From: Muscardinus avellanarius
Taxonomy: Eukaryota > Chordata > Mammalia > Rodentia > Gliridae
Assembly: GCA_963383645.1 (NCBI GenBank)
Contig: OY726576.1
Location: 17,307,131 to 17,371,130, forward strand
Direction of reading: 5' to 3'
Length of the DNA: 64,000 bases
The position numbers were made by a program, and so were the translations under genes. Positions within the stretch are counted from its first letter, which is position 1. Each line of letters starts with the position of its first letter. Below are positions 45,768-56,321 of the stretch, piece after piece. The notes below the pieces were generated by a model that worked only from the letters and a program-made list of their open reading frames with translations, ran no database searches and was not told where the DNA came from.

Positions 45768-47223
45768 TCTACAGTTCTAACAATTTATACTACTTTTCAT
45801 GCTCTTTTCCACGGTGGCAGACACTCAGCGAGTTCTCTGATTCTTTTGATTCTGAAAATGAAGAAGTCCTTAACTTCTGGGGATGGCTCGTGAACTATTT
45901 AATTGGCTACTACCCTCTGCATCCTCTGTTTTCTGAAACTTCCATTCTTTGCCTGATGGACCTCTTATTTTCTGAGGGATAAGCAATATTATGGCTGCTG
46001 AAAATGAAGGAAGGTGTTTGAGGACCACATTCTTGGACAGTCTTTTAATTGTCCTGTTTTCAGACCCATCTTTAGCTTCCAGAATGTTCCCTCCTGACAA
46101 ATGAGTGACCAATTATTCTTTCCAGCTTCCAGAGTTTTGTGTCTCTGTTCGTTGTCTCCTCTATCTTTTTGGCTTATGAGTTCATGTCTCATTTAAAATA
46201 TCCCCTTTACTGTTATCTCATTACAGTAACAAAGCAGAGCAGATGTGATGGGATGTGTTCAATCTGCCATCTTTAACTAAAAGCCCAAGTGATTCATTAC
46301 AAGAAATTCAGAACTGACATTTGCCTCATGTTCGAAGCCCGTTTGCCTGCTTATAATAAGTTCAATAAATATTCAAGACCTTTCATGGCCGGCTGGCATA
46401 TGAACAATTTCGTCCCTTTAATCTGTCCTGTTAGATGGTGAGAGTTGATGGTCCCAGGTTCCAGAGCAGAGAGTGATATGAGGGTAAAGAGTTGTCACTG
46501 TTTGTCCTGAAGGGATTTCTGTGCTGAGTTCTGTGAACACCCCTGTCATTATAACTTAGATCCGCGAATACAAAACCTAATGAGGTGAAATTAGCCACAG
46601 AAAATAGCTAAGCATCAGTGTAACAAGTGGGAGAAAGTGTTAATGGAAAGAGACTGGCCTCTTTACGTATTAGTAATTCTATTTTGGTCATCTCGCTTGT
46701 GCTACGTGAATCCAGGAAGCTCCTCAGTTTGACTTTGTGTGATCTCATTGATGGCACGGTGGTCAGGAACAGCAGAGATGCAGGGCGCTGCACTGTCCTG
46801 GGGTCCCTTTTTCCCATCTTCCTTAGCATAGGATGCACCTGTCACTGGAGCACATCCTACACCAAGGAGGGTTGACATTGGCTGCCCTTCATATGTGAGT
46901 TCAAGGGCAAAGGCAGGCAGCCAAACAAATGTCCGGTGGTGGCAGTGGCTTGTACTCGCCTACAGAGATGGGGGTAGTGGGAGTTGAGAAAGCAGGAACT
47001 GCCTTCACCGTAGCTCTGTGGACTTTTCCCAGACATCTTGGTCTACATCAGTGTCTTCCAAAACGCACTTACTCCATAAACAGAGAAAAATGCTAAGAAG
47101 CCCTCAAACAAAGTCTTAAAAGGAATTGCCAGGAAGAAACAACTCTTCCTCCAGACCCAGGTATAACCTGGCATCTAAGGGTCCATCCAGCTCTGCCCAG
47201 GCAGCCAGGTCCTTGACTTCTTA
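45764..47223. other. Intronic DNA, nothing recognised
   Basis: No repeat, RNA or exon signal. Confidence 0.5.
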
Positions 47224-47268
47224 CTGCACCAGGGGCTCCTTCTCCTGCACCAGGGGCTCCTTCTCCTG
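47224..47268 (+). repeat. 21-bp tandem duplication
   Basis: CTGCACCAGGGGCTCCTTCT occurs twice in tandem at a 21-bp spacing. Confidence 0.93.
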
Positions 47269-47403
47269 TGGCCATGCTGGCTTAGCCTCCAGCAGGATGG
47301 AAGCCCTTTGCCTTAGCCTCAGCAAAGCCAGTATTTCTTTCAGGGGACATGTCCCAGCTACTAAGATATCATTTCCTCCAGATTACCAGGCACACGGTCT
47401 TTT

Positions 47404-47648
47404 AAAAATTCTAATTAGAGCCGAGCATGGTGGCACACGCTTGTAATCCCTGCATTTGGGAGGCTGAGAAAAGAGGATCGCAGGTTCACGGCCAGCCTCA
47501 GCTACTTGGTGAGGCCCTCTCCAACTCAGTGAGACCCTGTTTCAAAATAAAGAATAAAAAAAAATGGCTATAGCTCAGAGGTAGAATGCCCCTGGGTTCC
47601 ATCCCCAGTACCACACACACACACAAAAAAAAAATTCTAATTAGAGCC
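47404..47648 (+). repeat. Dimeric SINE with 19-bp TSD
   Basis: AAAAATTCTAATTAGAGCC at 47404-47422 and 47630-47648 flanks a near-consensus SINE with a short (CA)n-A tail. Confidence 0.94.
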
Positions 47649-47841
47649 AAGCATGGTAGTGCATGCCTGTTATCCTAGAATTTGGGAGGCAGGGGCAGGA
47701 GGATACCAGGATCAAGGCTAGCCTCTGCAATTTAGTGAGACCCTGTTTCAAACTAAAAAATTAAAAGGGCAGGGGTATAGCTTGGAGGTAGAATGCCCCT
47801 GGGTTCAATCCCCAGTACCAAAAAAAAAATCTGATTAAGCC
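47649..47841 (+). repeat. Second, older SINE at the same target
   Basis: A SINE in the same orientation starts immediately after the right TSD of the previous copy and ends with AATCTGATTAAGCC (47828-47841), a diverged third copy of the same target. This older insertion came first; the younger one used its left TSD. Confidence 0.9.
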
Positions 47842-48171
47842 AGGGATCAAAAGCCCGTGAGTCCAGGCATATAGTGAGACAAGAAGCCCCTCTGAAGGGC
47901 ACCAACTGCCCGGTTCCAGGGCTCCTCCCATGCCCATACAGGGGCTGCAGCAGATGCTAGGCGTTGGTGAGGGCACCTCTCGTGCCCTTGGCATTAGGTA
48001 TGCAGTGGCAGACCTGTTCCTGAGACGAGAGACTCCTCTGGTGACAGCTTTGTACCAGGGCTCCTCCCTCAATGCACTCCCCTCAGCCCCCGGGCAGCCT
48101 GCCACCCCTGAGCTCCCCTGTCCCCTCTGTGGGTGGGTGATGCTCCCAGCTCTCAGGCTCCCTCATTTTCT
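47842..48171. other. Intronic DNA, nothing recognised
   Basis: No repeat, RNA or exon signal. Confidence 0.5.
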
Positions 48172-48394
48172 TCACTGACAATTAATTAATTAATTTACTT
48201 ATGTATTTTGTGGTCCTGGGGATGAAACCCAGGAGCATTCTACCTCTGGCTACACCTCCAGCCCTATTTTTTATTCTTTATTTTGAAGCAAGGTCTCACC
48301 AAGTTGCAAAGGGCCTCGCTAAGTAGCCGAGGCTGTCCGCGGACCGCGATCCTCCTGTCTCAGCCTCCCGGATGCTGGGAGGCTATCACTGACC
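48172..48394 (-). repeat. 5'-truncated SINE, 230 bp before the 75-nt exon
   Basis: TCACTGAC at 48172-48179 and 48387-48394 is the TSD. The B1 half stops at 'gatgctggga'. Tail is (AATT)n-like. It does not touch the acceptor. Confidence 0.9.
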
Positions 48395-48624
48395 ATTTCC
48401 CCTAACCCACCGTCGCAGTTAATCCTATCTTGGTATCTGCCCACTCCGAAGGTCCTAATATTCCAAATACCTTCAGTAAGTCCCCACTGGTCAGCGGGTT
48501 CCTCGGGTCCGGGACAGCAGATGTGAGACTGTCTCTGGCTTGCTGTGGCCAGGGCCGCAGCATTGGCCTGTCTCCTCTGGACGGTCTGACACGTTTGCTG
48601 TTCTCTTGTCCGCTCCTCCTCCAG

Positions 48625-48699
48625 GTCGTGGCCCTGTCCTCCTGGTGTCTGCTGCGGGACTCCATCTACTACACGCTGTCCGTGGTGGCGCTCATCGTG
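48625..48699 (+). CDS. SLC24A3: Internal coding exon of K+-dependent Na+/Ca2+ exchanger NCKX3 (75 nt, phase 0-0)
   Basis: Seen: a pyrimidine-rich tract ending in CAG at 48624, an open 75-nt stretch, and GTAAGC at 48700. The exon is exactly 25 codons and contains ALSSWCLLRDSIYYTL. Known: NCKX proteins swap Na+ for Ca2+ plus K+ across the plasma membrane, using two transmembrane clusters split by a large cytoplasmic loop. This peptide lies late in the first cluster: a short polar turn (LLRDS) followed by a hydrophobic helix (YYTLSVVALIV). Inference: it is SLC24A3, because from memory the SSWCLLRDSIYYTLSV run fits NCKX3, while NCKX4 has a different WW..CRDSVYYTISV-type run and NCKX1, 2 and 5 differ more. 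Skipping it would stay in frame but remove most of one helix. The upstream exon, which should encode the end of the first alpha repeat, is not in the window. Confidence 0.93.
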
Positions 48700-48790
48700 G
48701 TAAGCGGCTCTCACCGATTCAGTCCCGCATGAGAAGTGGCGTCCCTAACGCACGCAGCTCCCCTAAGGGGAGTTTCACACCAGGGCAGAT

Positions 48791-48792
<2 letters not shown>

Positions 48793-48824
<32 letters not shown>
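48793..48824 (+). repeat. (GT)16 microsatellite, 94 nt after the donor
   Basis: Sixteen uninterrupted GT units lie 94 nt downstream of the donor at 48700. UG-rich sequence just after a 5' splice site can bind CELF or TDP-43 proteins; that role here is inference. Confidence 0.9.
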
Positions 48825-48825
<1 letters not shown>

Positions 48826-49542
48826 TCCATGTGCGAGGGCAGCCCGCCTTCCTTCTCCTCTCCTCCGCCCATCCCCAGGGCCCTGCCTGGTCACTGGGTG
48901 CACGGAGCAGCAGTTTGACTTAGTTTCCTGGGTCCAGGAGAGTCCCCGTGTCTGTTGTGTGACCTTCCCTTCCCGACCGTTCCTTCTCACCTGCCTCGTG
49001 GCTCTTCTGTTTGGCAATTTGCTTCCCTTCTCACTTTGTAAGTTCCCCCAGGACTTTCCCTTCCTGCCACGGCACCCCACCATGGCCACCTCTGTGCCGA
49101 CACCCCCGCACCTGCAATCTTCGCAGCGACATCTCCAGGTGGGGCAAACAACCCTTCATCTTCATGTCCCCAGCTCGGCTTCTCTCTAACCAGTTTTGAT
49201 AAGTTCGCCCCTTCCTATCCCGGACCCAGCCTGGAAAGGGCACTGTGCTTACTTCCCCCAGCTCCGCTCAGCTCCCTTGTCTTGTAGATTTCCATCCTGG
49301 CCCACTTCAGTTTGGGTCCTCAGCATCCCTGCCCGAACAGACGCCGCAGCCGTGCTGCCGTTCATGGCAGGCCGGGCCACGGTGCAGCAGCACCACTGCC
49401 AGCCCAGCCAGCCTCAGGGCCACCAAGTCCCAGCCAGGAAGACCTGTGAGTGCTAGCCTTTAGCCACATCATGGCGCCCATTGACACCCAAATGCCCCCG
49501 CTGTGCAAGCTCCGCTCTCTGGGAGAAGACCGTGGCCAAGTT
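48825..49542. other. Intronic DNA after the exon, nothing recognised
   Basis: Pyrimidine-rich. No second exon is supported. Confidence 0.5.
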
Positions 49543-49784
49543 AGAAAGAACAATGAGCCACCGGGCGTGGTGGCACAGGCTTGTAATCCCTGAGCTTGCG
49601 CTCGGGAGGCGGAGACAGGAGGATCCCGCAGGTTCGAAGCCAGCCTCGCTGGCTTAAGAGACCCTGTTTCCAAATATAAAATATATAAAAATAAGTCTGG
49701 GAGTGTAGCCTGGATGTAGAAGGGTTTCATCCCCAGTACCACCACAAAAAAAGAAAGAGAAAAAAAGAAAAGAAAGAACAGTGA
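49543..49784 (+). repeat. Dimeric SINE, hairpin variant, with TSD
   Basis: AGAAAGAACAATGA at 49543-49556 and AGAAAGAACAGTGA at 49771-49784. The B1 half contains AAGCCAGC-CTC-GCTGGCTT, a perfect 8-bp stem with a 3-nt loop. Confidence 0.93.
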
Positions 49785-49797
49785 CACAGGAGCGATG

Positions 49798-50180
49798 TTA
49801 AGTCTATGCATCCACTTGACTGGGCTAAGGGGGTCCCCGTTGGCTGGGGAATATTTCTGGGTGTGCATGCAAGGTGTTTAAAGAAGAGATCGCATTTCAG
49901 TCAGTAGAAGGGTATAAAAGATCCCTCTCTCCAATGCGGGTGGACCCACTGAATCCCTTGAGGACCCCAGTAGACCAGACAGAGGAGGAGTGATGCACTC
50001 TGTGGGCCCTTGGACGTGAGCGCTCCTGGTTCCTGGGCCTCCACGCTGCAGCGGGGACTTACAGCCTGGGCTCATTGGTCATCAGGCCTTTTGGCTTGGA
50101 CTGGAGCTGTGTTACTTTTATAGATGACAGATCATAGGACTTCTCAGTCTCCATAATAATGTAAGCCAATAGTTCAGTTA
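49798..50180 (+). repeat. Ancient interspersed repeat
   Basis: 'gactgggctaagggggtccc', 'aatatttctgggtgtgcatgcaagg', 'agcgctcctggttcctgggcc' and 'ggacttctcagtctccataataatgtaagccaat' follow a widely dispersed mammalian repeat. I do not assign the family name. Confidence 0.5.
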
Positions 50181-50798
50181 ATTTGGAGTGTGGGGGGGGC
50201 CTGATTAGCATACCTGCCTACAAGGTCATCTCTAATGACCTTGGAACAAATCAATCTCTCTGGTTTTTTATTTTATTTTATTTTACCCACAAGGCAGAAA
50301 GTATCTGCTCACTGAAGGCTCTGCTCACCTGCTCCACAAAAGATTTACCTGTAGATCAGTTTCTTGTAACGTGTGTACCAGTGAGATAAACATGATGTTT
50401 GATATGAGACTTTGCACAAGGAACCGAAAAGGAAGTCCAGCTCCCGACTTTGGAAGTCTTGGGTTTATAAACCCTCACGAGGTGGGCCCTGAAAACTGAC
50501 TCATCTGAGAGTGGAAGGGCTCAGGATGCTGGATGGGAGCTGAAGATGCAGCCACTCCGTCCCCTGAAATTCTGGTTAGGAGAACTGAGGGGTCCACATG
50601 AGCACAGCATTCTTATCTCAGTGCTACTGGTGGAGAAGTTCTGATCTCTGCCACCAGAAGGACTCTTCCCTGCCTTAGCCCAGATTCCCCACGCACTCTT
50701 TTGAGCGATCTTTGCCCTGTGATGGGCCAGCCCATGCTGGCCTTGTGCATTCTGCTTTTCTGCCTTTTTGGAGTATTTTAGGATAATTTTTGAATGTT
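50181..50798. other. Intronic DNA, nothing recognised
   Basis: No repeat, RNA or exon signal. Confidence 0.5.
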
Positions 50799-50996
50799 AC
50801 CCTTTTCAGCTGGGCATGGTGGTGCATGCTTGTAATCCTAGTACTTGGGAGGCTAAGATAGGAGGATCGCAGGTTCGCAGCCAGCCTCAGTTACTTATTG
50901 AGGCTCTTTGCAACTTAGTGAGACCCTGTCTCAAAAAAAAAAAGTACTGGGACTTAGAGGTAGAATGTCTCTGTATTCAATCCCCAGTACTGAGAA

Positions 50997-51060
<64 letters not shown>

Positions 51061-51072
51061 AACCCTTTTTAG
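50799..51072 (+). repeat. Dimeric SINE with (GAAA)n-expanded tail
   Basis: ACCCTTTT occurs at 50799 and again at 51062. The ID half is partly deleted. The tail is about 16 GAAA units (50997-51062). Confidence 0.92.
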
Positions 51073-51780
51073 GAGCTGTGGTTAGGGGACCAGCATAAAT
51101 TAATGTAGCGATCTACTTTGCTGAATTCCAGAAAGAGATGGCTACATTCATAAAGAAAGGCAAGGAAGCAGAGCAAGAAGGTCAGGATCTCCCCCGAGCA
51201 CAGATGTAGCAAGGTCCCTCCAACGGGGCTTCTCGCCGGGGCTGGCTTCTTTCCCTGTTCGCAGCCCAGACACCTCAGGGACTATGCGTGAAATAACTTG
51301 CCATCTATCCGATTTCTCTGGACCTGACTAAGATAAACATAATTGCTGCTAATGATGTGTGAAGAAGTAAAGAGGTTGAGCTTCTTCGGGCTTAGATGAC
51401 ACTCTCTCCCGCCTGGTCTTTGGGCCAACGGACCCTGCTCTCAGGGAGCGGTGCCTAAATCACAGAGCCGAGCCAGCCGAGCGTGTGCAGCGCAGGCTCC
51501 CGGGCCAGCCCTGGGTTTCCTGAAGATGAGAAATAGCTGCAGAGTCAACCGAGTCTTTGCATCGCCTGAGATCTGAACTGTGTGGCTTTAGACCGGTTGT
51601 CAAAGATCCAGCTGTGTGATTTCTCAGGGAAATTACATCTCTCACCATTAAGAAGAAGTGGAATAGATAAAGTTTGAGTCCTCATGGGTGGGTCTTGTTT
51701 TTTGTTTTTGTTTTTGCTTTTTTACCTTAAATGGTATACCTCCTCTTTCAGTGTGCATCAATAACAGCTGTCCTGTTTAT
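51073..51780. other. Intronic DNA, nothing recognised
   Basis: No repeat, RNA or exon signal. Confidence 0.5.
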
Positions 51781-52037
51781 TTAAAGTGCAGTAACCAAGC
51801 CGGGCGCGGTGGCGCACGCTTGTCATCCCAGTACCCGGGAGGCTGAGACAGGAGGATCGCAGGTTCACCACCAGCCTCAGCCACTTAGTGAGGCCCTCTG
51901 CAACCTAGTGAGACCCTGTTTCAAAATAAAGAATAAAAAAAATAGAGTTGAGGGATAGCTCAGAGGTAGAATGCCCCTGGGTTCAATCCCCAGTAAAACA
52001 CGTGCGTGTGTGCGCACACATACACAATTAAAGTGCA
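51781..52037 (+). repeat. Dimeric SINE with TSD
   Basis: TTAAAGTGCA at 51781-51790 and 52028-52037. CpG-rich start (gccgggcgcggtggcgcac) suggests a young copy. The tail is CA-rich. Confidence 0.93.
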
Positions 52038-52100
52038 TAACACAAAGATTTTTTATTCCATGTGTTCTAAAGTAGGCCTCGGGAAATTTCAGAATGTTTG

Positions 52101-52526
52101 TAACTGGGGATCAAATCTAGGGGGATTCTATCTCAAAGCTACACCTCTAGCTCTGGTCTAGTTTGTTTGTTTGTTTGTTTGTTTATAGTACTGAGGACTG
52201 AATCCAGGTACATTCTACCTCTGAGCTGTACCCCCAGGCTTGTTTTTTTTTATTCTTTATTTTTAAAACAGGGTCTCACAAAGTTGCAGAGGACCTCACT
52301 AAGTAGCTGAGGTAGTCGAGAACCTGCAGTCCTTCTGTCTCAGCCTCCCAACTACTGGGATGACAAGCGTGTGCCGCCATGTCCAGCTTTATTTTTATTT
52401 TTAAATGGGATCTCACTAAGTTACTAAAGATCTGACTAAGTCGCTGAGGCTGGCCTTGAACCAACAATCCTCTAGTCTCAGCCTCCCGAGTGCTGGGATT
52501 ACAGCTGTGCACCACCACGGCCAGCT
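52101..52526 (-). repeat. Old SINE split in its linker by a younger SINE
   Basis: ID half 52101-52155 and B1 half 52389-52526 belong to one old - strand SINE. A complete younger SINE on the same strand (52161-52388, (TTTG)n tail) lies exactly between them. Confidence 0.85.
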
Positions 52527-53084
52527 AGGAAATTGCACTTCAGCCAACATCTTCCGGTATGTGTCATATTCCAGCAGCACCACACAGCCTTTTGAGGATC
52601 GCAACTTTAACTATGGATGGAAACCTTTTCCTTGGGTTTTCGGGGGTAGCACAGCAGTGGTAAACTTTAGGGCCAATTTAGAGATTCCCCAAGGAGAGGA
52701 ATCGTGGCAGCCTGTGGGCTTGACTTTGCCTGGGTCTGACTTGGATTAGCCCACGTGGGCTCCCTGAGTCTTGTTAAAGGGTGGCTGTGCTTCGTGGGGG
52801 CATGTGCACATGAGGCTTAAGGCCTGATGGTAAGGAGTTAAGCAGAGTCCCCCTCACGTCCAGGCACAGCACTCGGCAGAGTGGACGTCACGGGTCCCCA
52901 GCTGTCCATGCCCAGCCTCAGGTGGCAGCTCACACACACTCTAGTTTTCTGTCCCAGCTTCTTACCCTCCACTTTCTATGTTTCCTCAAATATCATGGAA
53001 ACAAAATCATTTTTCTCCTTGTTTTATTTTTTAATACTAAGACTCTCCCTAGGTCTCTACCATGGAAATTTAATTTTTTTATTT
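52527..53084. other. Intronic DNA, nothing recognised
   Basis: No repeat, RNA or exon signal. Confidence 0.5.
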
Positions 53085-53322
53085 AAAAAGCCCTTCCTGC
53101 CGGGCGTGGTGGCGCACGCTTGTCATCCCCGCGCTTGGGAGGCAGAGACAGGAGGATCGCGCAGGTTCGAAGCCAGCCGCGCACGCTGGCTTAGGAGACC
53201 CTGTTTCCAAATTTTAAAAACATATAAAATAGGTCTGGGAGTGTGGCCCAGAGGCTGAAGGGCTTCCAGGAACCTCAGTACCACCAAAAAAAAAAAATAA
53301 TAAAATAAAAAAAGCCCTTCCT
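53085..53322 (+). repeat. Dimeric SINE, hairpin variant, 14-bp TSD
   Basis: AAAAAGCCCTTCCT at 53085-53098 and 53309-53322. The B1 half contains AAGCCAGC-CGCGCAC-GCTGGCTT. Intact CpGs and an exact TSD mark it as young. Confidence 0.95.
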
Positions 53323-53865
53323 CTTCTCCGTGAAATAATTATCAACCTTCCCAAGCAGTTTATTTAACTATTAGAGACTTTTAAACATGCTCTCTCCTCT
53401 TCTCTGTTTCTAATGGGTTCAGAAGTCATAACTGCCGGTCTCCTGAGGTTGTACAATAACAAACGAATTGACAGGACAAGTCCAGACTGAGTTGGACCAG
53501 ATGCCGTTTCCACAGACATCCACATCAAGAGAGCCTTCAGAGTCCTGCGGGGGAGTCCCAGGGACAGTCCACGAGGCCCTGAGACCCAAGGAGCAGGCAG
53601 GACAGCTTCCCAGACATGTTAATGGCCACGGAGGGCAGGGTGCTCAGAGTCTGGCAGGGAAAGTGCAAATAGCATCCTTATGCCTGGAATCTAAAACCGC
53701 CGAAATGTCAGCCCGTGCAGATGGGCCAGGAGCAGGTTGGAAGGCAAAATCAGGAGGAAGACGACGTCTGCGTGCATCCCACCTGACAGCAAACCCAGCC
53801 AAGTTAGAGACACAAGGTCGATTTGGTATTTGGGTTTTAAGGAGACAGCAAAGAAAATAAGAATG
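53323..53865. other. Intronic DNA, nothing recognised
   Basis: The 130-aa + frame and its mirror have no domain or exon flanks. Confidence 0.5.
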
Positions 53866-54280
53866 TGTCATTGTGATAGCGCATGCCTCTAATCCCAGTA
53901 TCTGGGAGGCTGAGACAGGAGGGTCACAGGTTCGAGACCAGCCTCAGCAACTTAGCCAGATTCTCAGCAGTTTAATGGACCCTTTGTTAAAATGAAATAG
54001 AGCTGGGCATGGTGGCGCACGCTTGTAATCCCAGCGTTTAGGAGGCTGAGACAGTAGGATCACGGTTTGAGGCAGCCTCGGCTACTTAGTGAGGCCCTTT
54101 GCAACTCAGGGAGACCCTGTTTCAAAATAAAGAATAAAAAATAGGGCGGGGGTGTAGCTCAGAGGTAGAATGCCCCTGGGTTCCATCCCTAGTACCACAA
54201 ATAAAATAAAAAAATAAAATAAAATAAAGCTGGGATGGAGCTCAGAGGTAGAATGCCCCTGGTTTCCATCCCCAGGACCA
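53866..54280 (+). repeat. Old SINE split in its linker by a younger SINE
   Basis: B1 half 53866-54000 and ID half 54230-54280 form the outer copy. A complete SINE (54001-54228) with an (AAAAT)n tail sits between, same strand. Confidence 0.87.
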
Positions 54281-55123
54281 ATGAATGGGTAGATGGATGA
54301 CTGAATGAGTCCTAGGCTACAACAATTAGAATCTTACAGTCCAAAGTGCTGACCATTACAGGACAGAACCTAAAGCAACTATAATTTCAGGAACAAACGT
54401 ATGTGCCCCCATACCCCACAATCAAGCGTCCCCTTAGCCCTGGTGACCCTGAAGCATCAGGCCGTGTAAAAGCTGGATGTGCCCGGACACTCACCCCGTG
54501 GCTTCAAGCTGTCTGCCCGGAGGTCACTCACTAAGCCGGGGGTGCCGCGGTGCCTGGGGTGCCCCGCCCCTGCACCTGCTTCTGCCAGACAGGCCCAGCT
54601 CTGTGGACTGCACCTCATGACAGCCTCTCCCGCTGCTTCCCTCTTCCCCGTGGGCATCTGGGGCCCCATCTGTCCTGCCCTTTCTCCAAATTCCAGCAGG
54701 CCTGTCAGTTTTCTTGTATTGAAATGTTACTGTAATTTACATAATTGTGTAATTTACATAAATGCAAATGGTTCATTACATCATCCCTCTAACGGCCGTC
54801 CTAAAATACTTTGCTTAGACCCTCCGTCTTTGCTTGAGGACAGTGACTATGAACGTGGAAAGGGGGAAACCTTCAAGGGGCACAGAGAGGCCTGTGGAAC
54901 GGGCTCCTCACACCTTGACCAGGGGCAAAAGTCACGGCAGCATCTATCTGTGGGCGCTGGCCCAGGGAAGCCACCAATCCTGGTTGGGGTGGCCCTTGGG
55001 GCACCTTCGGCATGGGCATAGCAATGAGTCTGACTCGTTGCAGGACCCTCCAGTAAGGGGATTCCATGAAGAAAGACAGCTCAGCTGGCCCACCTGCCAG
55101 AGAGAGTCAGGCTTCTGTATTAG
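54281..55123. other. Intronic DNA, nothing recognised
   Basis: The 180-aa frame 54479-55021 has no recognisable domain, no acceptor/donor pair and no counterpart in NCKX proteins. Confidence 0.5.
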
Positions 55124-55480
55124 TCAGCTTCGAGTTACTATAACAAAATACCCAAGGCACTTATTAAGAGAAAAGGTTTGCTGACTCTCATAGTCCTGGA
55201 GGTTTCAGTCCAAGCTCAAGTGGTCCCATTGTTTGGGGCCTCTGACAGGTCATGGCAGGAGCGTGTGGTAAAGCACACTGCTCACATCCTGAGCCAATAA
55301 GCAAGGGAGAACAGGAAGAGACAGGGACAGTGGTCTTCAAGGACAGGTCTCCAGTGACCGAAGGACCTCCAACCAGGCTCCATCTCTCAGAGGCCCCACC
55401 AGCCTTCCGGCAGTGTGACCCTAGCACCCGCGCTCTTAACACATGCAAACCACAGTGGCTTCCAGCAGAAGTTCTGCGCT
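55124..55480 (+). repeat. Ancient interspersed repeat
   Basis: 'gtattagtcagcttcgagttactataacaaaatacc', 'gaggtttcagtccaagctcaagtggtcccattgtttggg' and 'ccaccagcc' follow a common mammalian repeat that recurs at 62762-63350. Family name not assigned. Confidence 0.55.
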
Positions 55481-55489
55481 TATGGAAAT

Positions 55490-55890
55490 AGTCTAGAACC
55501 CTGTGCTATAGTCGTTACAACCACACGTTTCTACTAAGTGCTTGAAATGCAGCCAGTCAGATCAAGGAACCGAATTTTAAATTGTATTCCTTTTGTGTGT
55601 GTGTGTGGTACTAGGGGTGGAACCCAGGGGCCTTCTACCTCCAGGCTATATCCCAGACCTATTTTTTGTATTTTATTTGGAAACAGAGTCTCACTAAGTT
55701 GCCGAGAGCCTCACTAAGTAGCTGAGGCTGGCTTCAAACCCGTGCTATCCTCCTGTCTCAGCCTCCCAAGCACGGGGATCACAAGCGTGCGCCACCAGCC
55801 CGACTGTATTCCTTTTTTAAGTGCACGTTCATACAGCCCCATGTGGCTCAGGGGCGCCATATTGGATGGAGCAGTTCCCACAAGCAAACG
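55490..55890. repeat. MER-type MITE fossil with a SINE inside
   Basis: 'aagtgcttgaaatgcagccagtcagatcaaggaaccgaattttaaatt' continues after the SINE as 'ttaagtgcacg...cccatgtggctcaggggcgccatattggatggagcag'. Same family as 24780-24990. Confidence 0.55.
55583..55816 (-). repeat. Dimeric SINE with 12-bp TSD
   Basis: TGTATTCCTTTT at 55583-55594 and 55805-55816. A near-consensus copy of the 'CCCAGACC/TTTGGAAACAG' subfamily without the hairpin; its tail shows a short (GT)n. Confidence 0.94.
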
Positions 55891-56321
55891 GTCCCATGCA
55901 GACACACCTGCATTCTCAAGAGCCTCTGGCATTGTTAACCACGGGGAAGTACTGCATGGGGTCGGTGGATAAAGATTTTCTACTTGAGTGCTCATGTCTC
56001 CACTCACCCCCTCTTACAAATGGCAAAAACAGGTTCCGGATGTTCAGTTCCATGTTCAAAGTCTCAGGTTTTCTGGAGCAGGACTCTCAGGCGGCATGTC
56101 TACCGTGCTCCACTACAGAATGCGGACTTCTCCTTCAGTCAATTCTGCTTCTTCCCTGCTTTGGAACCATGTTGATCCCCACCATTTATCCTTCCATCTA
56201 GACAGGCTTGCCTGCTTCCCTTATTTTGTAACCTTGTTGTTGGGCAGGAAAGAATAGCTTTACCCTCCCCTTTCTGGGGTTCTTTCATGAAGAGAATTTA
56301 AAATATGCCAGAGATCTTTTT
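55891..56321. other. Intronic DNA, nothing recognised
   Basis: No repeat, RNA or exon signal. Confidence 0.5.

Larger units (their letters stand above)
1..48624 (+). other. SLC24A3: Intron of SLC24A3, 3' part (at least 48.6 kb)
   Basis: The stretch runs from the window start to the acceptor at 48624. No other segment encodes NCKX-like protein in any frame I read, so the preceding exon lies outside the window. The acceptor has a good pyrimidine tract (TTGCTGTTCTCTTGTCC then CTCCTCCTCCAG). A SINE ends about 230 bp before the exon. Confidence 0.85.

Noticed and set aside
48430..48732. 100-codon frame spanning the 75-nt exon and both flanks
   Set aside because: Only 48625-48699 is bounded by splice sites and matches NCKX3; the flanking residues are intronic read-through.
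54479..55021. 180-codon + frame as a candidate SLC24A3 exon
   Set aside because: It lies between two exons whose sequences join directly in NCKX3, and its peptide has no NCKX similarity.
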